A model generated the notes under the pieces. The model worked only from the letters and a program-made list of their open reading frames with translations, did not search any database and had not been told where the DNA came from. A stretch of 64,000 bases of DNA from Bacillus massilinigeriensis (GTDB taxonomy: Bacteria; Bacillota; Bacilli; Bacillales; Cytobacillaceae): contig NZ_LT630337.1 of assembly GCF_900117315.1 (NCBI RefSeq), forward strand, positions 2,985,601 through 3,049,600, read 5' to 3'. Position 1 is the stretch's first letter, and every line of letters starts with the position of its first letter. The position numbers were made by a program, and so were the translations under genes. This document shows positions 17,774-28,051 of this stretch, one piece after another.

Positions 17774-18044
17774 TCATTTTTTCCTCACGTTGTTTTTTTA
17801 AATATGATTTCACTAGCTCTTCAATGATCTCATCGCGCTCTAACTTTCGAATGATATTACGAGCATCGCGATGACGTGGGATATAGGCCGGATCACCTGA
17901 TAAGAGGTATCCAACGATTTGATTAATCGGATTATATCCTTTTTCCTGTAGTGCTTCATAAACTTGAAAAAGCACCTCATTTACATCATGTTCAATTGGC
18001 TCTTCAGGAAAATTGAACCTCATGGTTTTATCAAATGAGCTCAT
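17754..18044 (-). CDS. yrzL: IreB family regulatory phosphoprotein YrzL
   Basis: The protein (96 residues; B. subtilis about 88) has the hallmark [37 protein letters not shown] core of the IreB/DUF965 family. In Enterococcus faecalis IreB is phosphorylated by the PASTA kinase IreK and affects cephalosporin resistance; the role here is unknown. [10 protein letters not shown] is taken as start because GGGGTG lies six bases upstream, and this matches the family N terminus. The upstream in-frame ATG adds 15 unmatched residues. Confidence 0.9.
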   Translation of the reverse strand: MSSFDKTMRFNFPEEPIEHDVNEVLFQVYEALQEKGYNPINQIVGYLLSGDPAYIPRHRDARNIIRKLERDEIIEELVKSYLKKQREEKMNADNGS

Positions 18045-18165
18045 TTTATGCACCCCGCTTTTAGTGAACCCATGGCTACTATTTGACAAAAAGCGTAAAC
18101 TTTTGTGTCAAAAAATAGCCAACTTGTTAATTGTTACCTACATTTTACACTACTTTGTCCCAATA

Positions 18166-20799
18166 TCAAATGGATTTAACCCATTCTTCAACAAATTGTA
18201 GAGCTTCATCTAGTTTATTCGGATCTTTTCCGCCGGCTTGAGCCATGTCTGGACGACCACCACCGCCGCCACCGCAACGAGTTGCCACTTCCTTAATAAG
18301 TTTTCCTGCATGGTAGCCTTTTTCAATTAAATCCTTCGTTACACCTGCAATGATGTTAACCTTTCCTTCTTGGACACTACCCAATACAATGACGACTGAA
18401 CCTATCTGCTGCTTAAGCTCATCAGCCATGTTTCTCAGATTATTCATATCCGAAGCTTGAACCTTTGCAGCTAGTACTGTAACACCATTTACTTCTTTAG
18501 CCTTATTCACAATACTTCCCGCTTCAATATTGCCCAATTTTGTAGCCAAAGATTCATTTTCGCGCTGAAGTTCCTTCATTTCAGCAAGTAGGTTCTCGAT
18601 ACGCGTCATTACGTCTTTTGGATTTGTTTTTAACTTACTTGCAGCTTCCTTCAATAAACCAATTTGATCATTCATTAGCTTATAAGCGGATTCTCCCGTT
18701 ACTGCTTCGATTCTTCTTGTTCCTGCACCAATTCCACTTTCAGAAACGATTTTGAATAATCCTATTACAGATGAGTTTGGAACATGGCATCCACCGCAAA
18801 GCTCTAAGCTATAATCTCCAACCTTCACGACGCGAACAACATCCCCATATTTTTCTCCGAACAGAGCCATTGCTCCCATTGCCTTTGCTTCTTCAATTCC
18901 CTTCAAGGAAATATCTACATCAAGGCTACGCCAAATTTGTTCATTAACTATAGCCTCGACCTTTTCTAACTCTTCTGGAGTGATTTGGCCAAAATGAGAA
19001 AAGTCAAAACGGAGACGATCCGCTTCTACTAAAGACCCTGCCTGATTAACATGAGCTCCCAATACATCTTTTAAAGCTTGATGTAAAAGGTGAGTAGCTG
19101 TGTGATTTTTAATAATTTGACTGCGATTGTTTTCTTCAATTTTCGCTTGTACTTTTGAATCTACTGTAAGTATTCCTTGTGTGATTACGGCACGGTGTAA
19201 ATGCTGACCATTTGGAGCCTTTTGGACATCCTTGACTTCAACGGTTAAACCTTCAGCCTCTAAAATCCCAAGGTCTGCAATTTGTCCGCCGCTTTCAGCA
19301 TAAAATGGAGTCACATCAAGAATTAATTGAACCTCATCGCCTGTTCCTGCTTCCTGAACAATTTGTCCATCTTTAAGAAGCACAACAACCTTTGAAGTTG
19401 TCTCGAGTTGATTGTAACCAACGAACTTACTCTCTGCTTTTATTTCGCCTAGTACCCCGCTTTGAACCTGCATAGAGTCCACTTCCTGCCTTGCAGCACG
19501 AGCACGTTCACGTTGAAGCTCCATTTCAGCCTCAAAGCCTTGATGGTCAACGCGCATTCCTTCTTCCTCAGCATATTCTTCTGTTAATTCAACTGGGAAG
19601 CCATAGGTGTCGTATAAGCGGAATATATCTTTACCAGATAACGTATCACTGCCATTTTCTTTTTCTTTTTTGATCATAGCTGCAAGAATTGCTAAGCCTT
19701 CATGTAAAGTTTCATGGAAACGCTCTTCTTCGTTTTTAATGACCTTTTGAATAAAATCTACGTTGTTCTTTACTTCCGGATAGAAGTCAGCCATGATTTC
19801 GCCAACGACTGGTACTAATTCAAACATAAATGGGCGATTAATATTAATTTGCTTCGCATAACGAACAGCCCGGCGAAGTAAGCGACGTAATACATACCCG
19901 CGGCCCTCATTGGAAGGTAATGCCCCATCACCAACAGCAAAGGATACAGTTCGGATATGGTCTGCAATAACCTTGAAGGCAACATCATGCTCATGGTTTT
20001 TACCATAAGAAGCCCCAGAAATTTCTTCAGTTGCTCTAATAATTGGCATAAATAGATCCGTATCAAAGTTGGTTGGAACATTTTGGCAAACAGAAGCCAT
20101 ACGCTCTAATCCCATGCCTGTATCAATATTCTTCTTTGGAAGTGGAGTATATGTACCATCGGGATTATGATTAAATTCAGAGAAAACAAGGTTCCAAACC
20201 TCAAGATAACGATCATTTTCTCCACCAGGATATAATTCCGGATCATTTTCATCGTTTCCATATTCAGGTCCACGATCATAGAAAATTTCCGTATTCGGTC
20301 CAGATGGGCCTTCACCGATATCCCAGAAGTTTCCTTCTAAGCGAATAATTCTCTCTTCAGGAATTCCAATTTTTTTATTCCATAATTCAAAGGCTTCCTC
20401 ATCCTCTGGATGGATGGTAACAGATAAAAGCTCTGGATCAAAGCCAATCCACTTTGAATCCGTTAGAAATTCCCAAGCCCATTCAACAGCCTCTTCTTTA
20501 AAGTAATTTCCGATTGAGAAATTCCCAAGCATCTCAAAGAATGTATGGTGACGAGCTGTTTTCCCAACATTTTCGATATCATTCGTACGGATGGATTTTT
20601 GAGCATTTGTAATACGGGGATTTTCTGGAATCACCCGACCATCAAAATATTTTTTAAGTGTTGCAACCCCGCTGTTTATCCAAAGTAAGGAAGGATCGTC
20701 ATGCGGTACTAGTGATGCACTTGGTTCAATAGCATGACCTTTTTCTTTAAAAAAGTCTAAATACATACGACGGATTTCAGATCCTGTTAATTGTTTCAT
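18166..20799 (-). CDS. alaS: Alanyl-tRNA synthetase
   Basis: AlaS charges tRNA-Ala. The 877 residues hold the class II catalytic domain (about 1-440; [16 protein letters not shown] near 85-100), the editing domain with the zinc-type motif HTATHLLHQ and the later CGGCH, and the C-terminal C-Ala domain ending in the glycine-rich [16 protein letters not shown]. It is preceded by a T-box leader and a strong promoter, so expression rises when tRNA-Ala is uncharged. yrzL follows after 121 bases. Confidence 0.98.
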   Translation of the reverse strand: MKQLTGSEIRRMYLDFFKEKGHAIEPSASLVPHDDPSLLWINSGVATLKKYFDGRVIPENPRITNAQKSIRTNDIENVGKTARHHTFFEMLGNFSIGNYFKEEAVEWAWEFLTDSKWIGFDPELLSVTIHPEDEEAFELWNKKIGIPEERIIRLEGNFWDIGEGPSGPNTEIFYDRGPEYGNDENDPELYPGGENDRYLEVWNLVFSEFNHNPDGTYTPLPKKNIDTGMGLERMASVCQNVPTNFDTDLFMPIIRATEEISGASYGKNHEHDVAFKVIADHIRTVSFAVGDGALPSNEGRGYVLRRLLRRAVRYAKQININRPFMFELVPVVGEIMADFYPEVKNNVDFIQKVIKNEEERFHETLHEGLAILAAMIKKEKENGSDTLSGKDIFRLYDTYGFPVELTEEYAEEEGMRVDHQGFEAEMELQRERARAARQEVDSMQVQSGVLGEIKAESKFVGYNQLETTSKVVVLLKDGQIVQEAGTGDEVQLILDVTPFYAESGGQIADLGILEAEGLTVEVKDVQKAPNGQHLHRAVITQGILTVDSKVQAKIEENNRSQIIKNHTATHLLHQALKDVLGAHVNQAGSLVEADRLRFDFSHFGQITPEELEKVEAIVNEQIWRSLDVDISLKGIEEAKAMGAMALFGEKYGDVVRVVKVGDYSLELCGGCHVPNSSVIGLFKIVSESGIGAGTRRIEAVTGESAYKLMNDQIGLLKEAASKLKTNPKDVMTRIENLLAEMKELQRENESLATKLGNIEAGSIVNKAKEVNGVTVLAAKVQASDMNNLRNMADELKQQIGSVVIVLGSVQEGKVNIIAGVTKDLIEKGYHAGKLIKEVATRCGGGGGGRPDMAQAGGKDPNKLDEALQFVEEWVKSI

Positions 20800-20844
20800 T
20801 TTCTAAAACATCCTCCTGATTTATAAGAATATTTTTTTCAATAC

Positions 20845-21095
20845 AAAAAGCCCTCATCCCCAAAAACAGGGACGAGAGCTAACTCGCGGTACCACCCTGA
20901 TTATGGATGCGAACTCTTGTAAAAGAGTTTTTAAACCCAATACATCCATCTCTCAAATTCACCTTAACGCGGCTGACGGCAGGTTTTAACTGCACTCCGG
21001 ATTAGCTTTCTGTTATCCTTCATCTAGAATTTCTTTCAGCCAAGGAAATTCCTCTCTTTTGTGCATAAGCACTCAGATGGTCTATAACATAATCG
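20845..21095 (-). promoter_or_regulatory. T-box leader of alaS
   Basis: On the minus strand the conserved T-box GGGTGGTACCGCG is at 20897-20885, followed by the terminator stem CTCTCGTCCC/GGGATGAGGG (about 20878-20852) and five T residues. Upstream is a Stem I region (GAGAGGAATTTCCTTGGCTG pairing back to CAGCC, AAGG and AAT). Uncharged tRNA-Ala would favour the antiterminator. The specifier codon is not settled; GCC at 20973-20971 or GCG just after it are candidates. Confidence 0.93.
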
Positions 21096-21134
21096 ATCCT
21101 TCAACATTTTTTACTATATACACTCTATTTACGA

Positions 21135-21164
21135 ATTATAGCGATAGAAAAAGATATTTGTCAA
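21135..21164 (-). promoter_or_regulatory. Sigma-A-type promoter of alaS
   Basis: TTGACA (21164-21159) and TATAAT (21140-21135) are 18 bases apart on the minus strand, both perfect consensus boxes. The transcript would start near 21128, just ahead of the T-box leader. Confidence 0.85.
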
Positions 21165-21214
21165 TGTAGATTTGAAAATAATATATTTGTGGTAAAATTA
21201 GGCACCATCCGAGC

Positions 21215-22291
21215 TTATGGCTCGATCTTTAGTCTAGACTTGCCAAAATGATGTCTTGCATGAAGCATTCCCACTTTTATTATGGCTAAAATGGGAACGG
21301 CCAATATCATCCCTAATATTCCCCCCACTTGACCACCAGAAAGGAGGGCAAACATAATCATAAGGGGGTGCATATGTAAGCTTTTTCCCATTATTAATGG
21401 AGAAACAATATTCCCTTCCATAAATTGAAGAAGAATGATAATAATAGCAGAAAAAACAACCATTTTTACAGATATCGTTGCTGCAATAATAACGGCTGGG
21501 ATTGCTCCAATAAATGGTCCAAAGTATGGAATCACATTTGTAATCCCTACGATGGATCCCAATAATAAAGGATATTTCATATCGATAATCCAAAATAACA
21601 CAGATGATAGTGTTCCAATAATTAAGCAGACTAACAGCTGTCCACGAATATAGCCACCTAGAGATTTATTAACGTCCCTTAAAAATAAAATCCCTTCTTT
21701 TCTCCATTTTCTTGGGGTAAGATACCAACAAGTCTTTTTTATTAAATCTATATCTTTTAGCATGTAAAAGGCTATGAAAGGAATAATTGCTATAACAACA
21801 ATTGAATTCAATATTCTCACTAACACATTAATCACTTTTGTAAATAGTTGACCTAATGAGGTTTCGACTGTTGTTATTCCTTGTTCAACCCGTTCCTGAA
21901 CAGTGTTTGGCCATTTTGATGTTTGGTGCTGAACCGCTTCAATCCAGGACCGATACTGGTTCGAGAAGTAAGGGGCATTTTCCGTCAGATCCTTTAACTG
22001 TGCAATAAAGGCTGGGATTCCCTTGTAAACAGCCATTCCAACCCCGCCAAAAAAAATAAAATAAATAAGTATGATTGCTAAGCCTCTTGGAATCCCTCTT
22101 TCATGAATATTTTCTACAACTGGATGAAGAAGGTAGGTAATGAAGGCGGCAATGGCAAAAGGGATTAATACATACATAAATGCTTTCATTATCGGGAGCC
22201 ATATTTGTTGAAGTTTCAAAAAGACTAAAACAACAATAAATAATAGGAGCAGGAAGCCAAGTCGATAGTACCATTTCACACGAATATCCAA
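21215..22291 (-). CDS. yrrI: AI-2E family transporter YrrI
   Basis: This 358-residue membrane protein belongs to the AI-2E (PerM/TqsA) family, several members of which are now seen as ion or solute antiporters. About seven or eight hydrophobic helices are visible, with the family segment SIVGITNVIPYFGPFIGAIPAV near residues 264-285 and GNIVSPLIMGKSLHMHPL after it. The substrate is unknown. A TTG start is chosen as GGAGG lies seven bases upstream. The gene is between yrzQ and the alaS promoter. Confidence 0.88.
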   Translation of the reverse strand: MDIRVKWYYRLGFLLLLFIVVLVFLKLQQIWLPIMKAFMYVLIPFAIAAFITYLLHPVVENIHERGIPRGLAIILIYFIFFGGVGMAVYKGIPAFIAQLKDLTENAPYFSNQYRSWIEAVQHQTSKWPNTVQERVEQGITTVETSLGQLFTKVINVLVRILNSIVVIAIIPFIAFYMLKDIDLIKKTCWYLTPRKWRKEGILFLRDVNKSLGGYIRGQLLVCLIIGTLSSVLFWIIDMKYPLLLGSIVGITNVIPYFGPFIGAIPAVIIAATISVKMVVFSAIIIILLQFMEGNIVSPLIMGKSLHMHPLMIMFALLSGGQVGGILGMILAVPILAIIKVGMLHARHHFGKSRLKIEP

Positions 22292-22344
22292 AACACTACC
22301 TCCTTCCACTCCTTATTTTTTAATATAGTGGGATATTTATACAT

Positions 22345-22370
22345 AAAAAGGCTGCCTCAAAGAGACAGCC
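22345..22370 (-). terminator. Rho-independent terminator of yrzQ
   Basis: GGCTGTCTC (22370-22362) pairs with GAGGCAGCC (22358-22350; one G-U pair) around three bases, followed by five T residues on the minus strand. Confidence 0.85.
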
Positions 22371-22387
22371 AATCTAAAAGTTTTCAC

Positions 22388-22522
22388 TTAAAATATCGCT
22401 TTTGTAATTCTTTTTTGCATTTTTTTCATTTGTCTGCCGGAGAACATATTATTTCTTTTCGCTAGGTTGTATGCTGCCATACCCGCACCAATTGCGATTG
22501 CGGAGGTTAACATTTTATTCAT
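22388..22522 (-). CDS. yrzQ: DUF3918 family small protein YrzQ
   Basis: The 44-residue product starts MNKMLTSAIAIGAGMAAYNLAKR and continues with a basic tail (QMKKMQKRITKAIF). One short hydrophobic helix followed by a cationic tail is the pattern of YrzQ/DUF3918. GAGGTG lies seven bases before the ATG and a terminator follows. It is read after yrzR (22-base gap), as in B. subtilis. Function unknown. Confidence 0.75.
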   Translation of the reverse strand: MNKMLTSAIAIGAGMAAYNLAKRNNMFSGRQMKKMQKRITKAIF

Positions 22523-22544
22523 ACGTTTCACCTCTTAGTCATTT

Positions 22545-22736
22545 TTATCCACTATATCGACGTTCATTCTCGTCAAACAAATCATCTAATGAGCTTAAAG
22601 TTCCATCTTCCTCTACTTGATGGGTTAAAATAACTCCCTTTGATAAGGAGAGTTCAATAAAGCAATTCCAGCAATAGTACTGGTTTATCCCTATTTTCCC
22701 TATATCTTTGCTTTTACAGTTGGGGCATTTTAACAT
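22545..22736 (-). CDS. yrzR: Small zinc-ribbon protein YrzR
   Basis: The 63-residue protein carries two CxxC pairs, CPNC (residues 4-7) and CWNC (about 22-25), consistent with a zinc ribbon. The rest is acidic. Position between yrrD and yrzQ fits YrzR. Role unknown; zinc ribbons often bind nucleic acid or protein. The ATG six bases after GAGGTG is preferred over an upstream ATG without a site. Confidence 0.75.
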   Translation of the reverse strand: MLKCPNCKSKDIGKIGINQYYCWNCFIELSLSKGVILTHQVEEDGTLSSLDDLFDENERRYSG

Positions 22737-22784
22737 GGAAGAACACCTCATTTTACATCTCGCCACCTATTAAAGAAGGCGGTG

Positions 22785-23255
22785 TTATTCTTTAACGTTT
22801 ACAATGATGGCGTCCTTCCCAATCGCAGGGGGCTTATCAGTTTTGATGACACGTTTTCCTTCCGTGATATCTGAAAAGAAGCCATCTGAGCATTCATACC
22901 CTACGATTGTTCCCAACTCTTCCTGAAAATATACATCCTCTAGGATCCCAAGTCTTTCTCCTTCAGCAGACATAAGCATTTTGCCGTTTAAACGCTGACG
23001 GCTATCAAAGGTAAGCTCAGGATTTCCTAATGGTTCCAAAACCTTTTCATCCTCTACCATAATCCCATCCCAACCAAAAGAGGATATATTGAGGATATCG
23101 ATTAAATAGCTCCTTTTAAGGAATGCACCTTTTTTTATGATCAAGCCCTTTACCGTTCCATTACTTGAGATGCTAATATCACAAATTTGGCCAATTCTAG
23201 CACCACTTGATAATGCATAAACGGGAAGCCCTTTTAGTAATGAAAATGTCCGCAA
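22785..23255 (-). CDS. yrrD: PRC-barrel domain protein YrrD
   Basis: This 156-residue protein holds two PRC-barrel-like halves: residues about 1-75 (FSLLKGLPVYALSSGARIGQICDI) and about 85-156 (RQRLNGKMLMSAEGERLGILEDVYF). Such domains occur in RimM and photosynthetic reaction centre H subunits and mediate protein or RNA contacts. The start is TTG after AGAGGTGG. The neighbours yrzR and yrzQ follow. No specific function is known. Confidence 0.85.
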   Translation of the reverse strand: MRTFSLLKGLPVYALSSGARIGQICDISISSNGTVKGLIIKKGAFLKRSYLIDILNISSFGWDGIMVEDEKVLEPLGNPELTFDSRQRLNGKMLMSAEGERLGILEDVYFQEELGTIVGYECSDGFFSDITEGKRVIKTDKPPAIGKDAIIVNVKE

Positions 23256-23352
23256 AGATTATCCCACCTCTTTTCGAACATTTATATTTTTTACGAATCA
23301 AAGGAAAGTATAAGGTGAAACGATTTCCATGATTACAATTAATAAAATGAAT

Positions 23353-23395
23353 AAAAAATCTAACTCCCCTTTTTTGGAGGGATTGAGTTAGATTT
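23353..23395 (-). terminator. Terminator of the 51-residue gene
   Basis: AAATCTAACTC (23395-23385) pairs with GAGTTAGATTT (23366-23356) on the minus strand, with a second C/G-rich helix (CCTCC with GGGG) inside and a T run after it. It lies ten bases past the stop. Confidence 0.85.
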
Positions 23396-23405
23396 TCATC
23401 TAAAT

Positions 23406-23561
23406 TTATTTCTTGTTTGTATTTAGTTGTTCAATATTCTGGTTCCGTTCTCCCCCATCAGACAATTCTTCTGAAAATTCATGTTCAAAATTGCGTACAG
23501 TAACATGAGCCCCGAGATTTAAATTAGGTGCTGCTTCTTCATTTAATTTTTCTTCCTTCAT
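23406..23561 (-). CDS. 51-residue acidic small protein, unknown
   Basis: The frame codes for a 51-residue hydrophilic protein beginning MKEEKLNEEAAPNLNLGAHV and ending LNTNKK. GAGGTG lies six to seven bases before the ATG, and a perfect-stem terminator follows ten bases after the stop, so it forms a separate one-gene unit between recD2 and yrrD. No membrane part, cysteine or known motif. I do not recognise it. Confidence 0.65.
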   Translation of the reverse strand: MKEEKLNEEAAPNLNLGAHVTVRNFEHEFSEELSDGGERNQNIEQLNTNKK

Positions 23562-23606
23562 ATCATCACCTCATTCATTATTTTGCGATAAGGTGACAAA
23601 AATAAA

Positions 23607-23638
23607 CAAAAAAAGCGCTAATCCAATCACCTAGCGCT
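23607..23638 (-). terminator. Rho-independent terminator of recD2
   Basis: AGCGCTA (23638-23632) pairs with TAGCGCT (23620-23614) around 11 bases; seven T residues follow on the minus strand. The stem is just past the recD2 stop. Confidence 0.88.
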
Positions 23639-23648
23639 CCAAGCTTCT

Positions 23649-26078
23649 TTATTCCGTCATAAAGTCATATGGTGTAATATTTTCCATTCCAATCATTGGG
23701 TCAACCTTCATGAGTTGTTCCTGATATGAGAGAGGTGGAATGTTCATTTCTTCTTGAACTTGAACCAATTCACTTGCCTCTTTGATTGATTCCTTTTTCT
23801 CTATCGCCATTTCCAATTTCATGCAAAGGGTTGTGAGTCGGGTTTGTTCATCTGCCCGTTGAACTCCCATTTTAAATGCTTCTTCCTCCCCGCATAGAAT
23901 AAGAAACTGTTTGCTCCTTGTAATCGCAGTGTAGATTAAATTTCTCCTCAGCATTCGATAATAGCTTCTAACAACCGGCATTATGACAACAGAGAATTCA
24001 CTCCCCTGTGATTTATGAACAGAACAGCAATAGGCAAGCGTAATCTGATTTAAATCTTGCCTTGTATAGGTTATTTCATTTCCATCAAAGGAAACAACAA
24101 CCATATCTTGTTTTTCCGTATTTTCCTTTGCATAGAAGATCGAGACAATTTCACCAATATCTCCATTAAAAACATTATTCTCGGGTTGATTAACTAGTTG
24201 TAACACCTTGTCTCCCGTTCGATATAATGCATCTCCAAATTTCAATTCGCGTCGTTTTCCATCCACATTAGGATTGAATATTTGTTGGAGGCTTTCATTT
24301 AACTTATCAATTCCTGCTGGGCCTCTGTACATTGGGGCTAGCACTTGAATATCCTTGACAGTATAACCCTTCTTCTTGGCATTAAGAACAATTTTTTCTA
24401 CTGCATTGACAATTTGATTTCCATTACATTTAATAAATGACCTGTCACTTTTTTGCTCGACAACATTTTCAGGTATATTGCCATTTTTAATTTGATGGGC
24501 AAGCTCAATGATAGAAGAACCTTCTGCTTGTCGATAAATATCTGTTAATTGGACGGTTGGGATTCGTTCAGATTGAAGTAAATCCTTGAGAACCTGACCT
24601 GGTCCAACAGATGGAAGCTGATCTTCATCACCAACTAGAATGACTTGAATATTGTCAGGCAATGCTCTAAACAATTGATTTGCTAACCACACATCTAACA
24701 TGGATGTTTCATCAACAATTAGGATTTTCCCTTCAAGTGGATGTTCCTCATTGTGTTCAAACCTCTCCGTTCCATTCCATCCAAGTAGTCGATGAATGGT
24801 AACTGCAGGCAACCCTGTCGATTCTGTCATTCTTTTGGCTGCACGTCCTGTTGGTGCGGCTAAAAGAAATGGGAAGGGCTCTTCTTTTTTATAATCAAAG
24901 GGATTTAAGGAACAGCCATGTAATTCACCATAGAGCTCGACGATTCCTTTTATGACGGTTGTCTTCCCTGTGCCTGGACCACCCGTTAATATGAGCATAG
25001 GAGACATTAATGCCGTTTGAATCGCCTCTTTTTGCGAGTTAGCATATTGAACACCAATCCGCTCTTCTAGATTTCCTAAAGCAAGAAGGAATTCAGATTC
25101 AGGAAATTGATCCTCATACTCGGTTTGACCTAAAATCCGCTTAATATTTGTAACAAGTCCTTTTTCAGCAAAAAATAAGGAAGGTAGATAAATTCTCTTT
25201 TCTTCAATGATGATCTTGCCTTCTTCTTCAAGCTTGATTATTTCATTGGAAATATCCATAAAATCTATGAGGTCCCTTTTATTTTCCTCTAAAAGGGATT
25301 TGACATTTTCCAGAAGTGTTTCAGCCTCAATATAGACATGTCCATCCTGCATGCATTTCGTCTCTAAAGTATATAAACAACCTGCCTTAATTCGATCAGG
25401 GTGATTACCTGATATTCCAATCTGATAACCTAATTCATCTGCCCTGTTAAACCCAATGCCCTCCACATCCTCAACTAGCTTATACGGGTTTTTTTGAATG
25501 ACATCAATGGTTATTTCCTTATAGACCTGATAAATTCTCATTGAAAGCTGTGGGCCAAATCCATATTGATTTAAGGCAATCATCGCTTGCTCTAATCCTT
25601 GATGCTCCATCAATGTTTCATAAAGACTTTTCGCCTTATCTGGAGGAAGTTTTGGGACTTGATCTAATAAAGAGGGCTGATTTAAGATTTTTGAGATTGC
25701 ATTTTCACCTAAGGTTTCAACGATTTTTTCAGCTGTTTTCTTTCCTATCCCTTTAAAAAGCTCACCTGAAAGATAGCCGATGACCCCTTGTTTGGTTTGT
25801 GGAATATCCTTTCTAAAATGACTTGCGAGAAATTGGAGACCAAACCTTGGATGTTCTTTAAACTCACCGTAAAAAATATAAGTCTCTTGCTCGAATATTT
25901 TTGGAAAATAGCCTGTAATGACCGCTTCCTTCTCATCATAGGAATGGTTTGTTTCTTCCACCCTAATTCTTAACACGGTATACAAATTATTTTCATTATG
26001 AAAAATTGTAACCAAATGCTTTCCTTTGATAAATTTCCCCTGATCCTCGAATAAATCTAGTGATTCCTGACTCTCCAA
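23649..26078 (-). CDS. recD2: ATP-dependent DNA helicase RecD2
   Basis: RecD2 is a 5'-3' superfamily 1B helicase found in bacteria without RecBCD; in B. subtilis it affects replication fork progress and mismatch repair. The 809 residues include an N-terminal OB-like region, helix-hairpin-helix segments (about 102-120 and 205-220), Walker A GGPGTGKTT at 366-374, Walker B ILIVDETSMLD near 451-461, and the C-terminal helicase motif TLAYCCSVHKSQGSEF. A TTG start after AAGGAGG is chosen. It is 34 bases downstream of yrrB. Confidence 0.95.
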   Translation of the reverse strand: MESQESLDLFEDQGKFIKGKHLVTIFHNENNLYTVLRIRVEETNHSYDEKEAVITGYFPKIFEQETYIFYGEFKEHPRFGLQFLASHFRKDIPQTKQGVIGYLSGELFKGIGKKTAEKIVETLGENAISKILNQPSLLDQVPKLPPDKAKSLYETLMEHQGLEQAMIALNQYGFGPQLSMRIYQVYKEITIDVIQKNPYKLVEDVEGIGFNRADELGYQIGISGNHPDRIKAGCLYTLETKCMQDGHVYIEAETLLENVKSLLEENKRDLIDFMDISNEIIKLEEEGKIIIEEKRIYLPSLFFAEKGLVTNIKRILGQTEYEDQFPESEFLLALGNLEERIGVQYANSQKEAIQTALMSPMLILTGGPGTGKTTVIKGIVELYGELHGCSLNPFDYKKEEPFPFLLAAPTGRAAKRMTESTGLPAVTIHRLLGWNGTERFEHNEEHPLEGKILIVDETSMLDVWLANQLFRALPDNIQVILVGDEDQLPSVGPGQVLKDLLQSERIPTVQLTDIYRQAEGSSIIELAHQIKNGNIPENVVEQKSDRSFIKCNGNQIVNAVEKIVLNAKKKGYTVKDIQVLAPMYRGPAGIDKLNESLQQIFNPNVDGKRRELKFGDALYRTGDKVLQLVNQPENNVFNGDIGEIVSIFYAKENTEKQDMVVVSFDGNEITYTRQDLNQITLAYCCSVHKSQGSEFSVVIMPVVRSYYRMLRRNLIYTAITRSKQFLILCGEEEAFKMGVQRADEQTRLTTLCMKLEMAIEKKESIKEASELVQVQEEMNIPPLSYQEQLMKVDPMIGMENITPYDFMTE

Positions 26079-26112
26079 AAGCTTTGCCTCCTTTCTCCCC
26101 TATTAATAAAAG

Positions 26113-26778
26113 TTAATTTAGTTCGGAGTTTCCCTTTTCAATTAGTTTTTTCCCGTATCCCGCTAAAAGGTGATCAGGCTGAATTTCTAAGGCCTTTTCA
26201 AACATATGTAATGCTTTCACATCATCCTCTTTAAATCCATAGGCAACACCTAAATTATAGTAAGCATCAGCATGGGTTGGATCTAATTCCACGCATTTGG
26301 TTAATTGAACAATCGCCTCGTCAAGGATTTCTAGCTGTGCCAAGCAAAGTCCGTATTGAAAACGGGCCTCAGCATCCAAGCCATTAAGCTCAACACTTCT
26401 TTGAAGGTATGGCAATGCGAGCTTAGATTGATCTAGTTGCAGAAGTGTCATTCCCAGCATGAAAAAGTTATCACTTGAGTCTAATCCACTTTTCATTGCG
26501 TGCTCAAACATGTTTTTTGCTTGGTCGAATTGCTGATTTTCAAAGTAAAGATTTCCTGCACTATAGTACGCAGCACCTGCATGTTCGTCTAATTCTATTG
26601 CTTTTTCAAAAAATCGCAGTGCTTTATCGGTTTCACCTACGACGGAAAGGACATTTCCAAAGTTAATATAGGAGACAGGGTCCTGTGGGTTTTCTTCGAT
26701 AGCTTCCATAAAAATCTTGGCTGCTTCCTCCCATTTTCCCTCTTGCATATATTCGATTCCTTTTTCATTCTTGTTCAT
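26113..26778 (-). CDS. yrrB: TPR repeat protein YrrB
   Basis: The 221-residue protein is built of about six tetratricopeptide repeats (for example DPVSYINFGNVLSVVGETDKALRFF region, AGAAYYSAGNLYFENQQFDQA region, THADAYYNLGVAYGFKEDDVKA region). Such repeats bind partner proteins; B. subtilis YrrB is proposed to link translation-related proteins, unproven here. ATG is chosen because GGAGTG precedes it by eight bases. It sits upstream of recD2 and after the mnmA terminator. Confidence 0.85.
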   Translation of the reverse strand: MNKNEKGIEYMQEGKWEEAAKIFMEAIEENPQDPVSYINFGNVLSVVGETDKALRFFEKAIELDEHAGAAYYSAGNLYFENQQFDQAKNMFEHAMKSGLDSSDNFFMLGMTLLQLDQSKLALPYLQRSVELNGLDAEARFQYGLCLAQLEILDEAIVQLTKCVELDPTHADAYYNLGVAYGFKEDDVKALHMFEKALEIQPDHLLAGYGKKLIEKGNSELN

Positions 26779-26867
26779 ATGTATCACACTCCAGTTCATC
26801 CTGTATAGAAGTATAGCATATTTTTTTGGTCATTCCATTATGTGTTCTTAGGTAGCCGGCTTCACAG

Positions 26868-26900
26868 TTAAAAGCCCCGATTTCCGTTGAAATCGAGGCT
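26868..26900 (-). terminator. Rho-independent terminator of mnmA
   Basis: AGCCTCGATTTC (26900-26889) pairs with GAAATCGGGGCT (884-873 of 26 kb; one G-U pair) around AACG; TTTT follows on the minus strand. It starts six bases past mnmA. Confidence 0.85.
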
Positions 26901-26905
26901 GAAAA

Positions 26906-28051
<1,146 letters not shown>

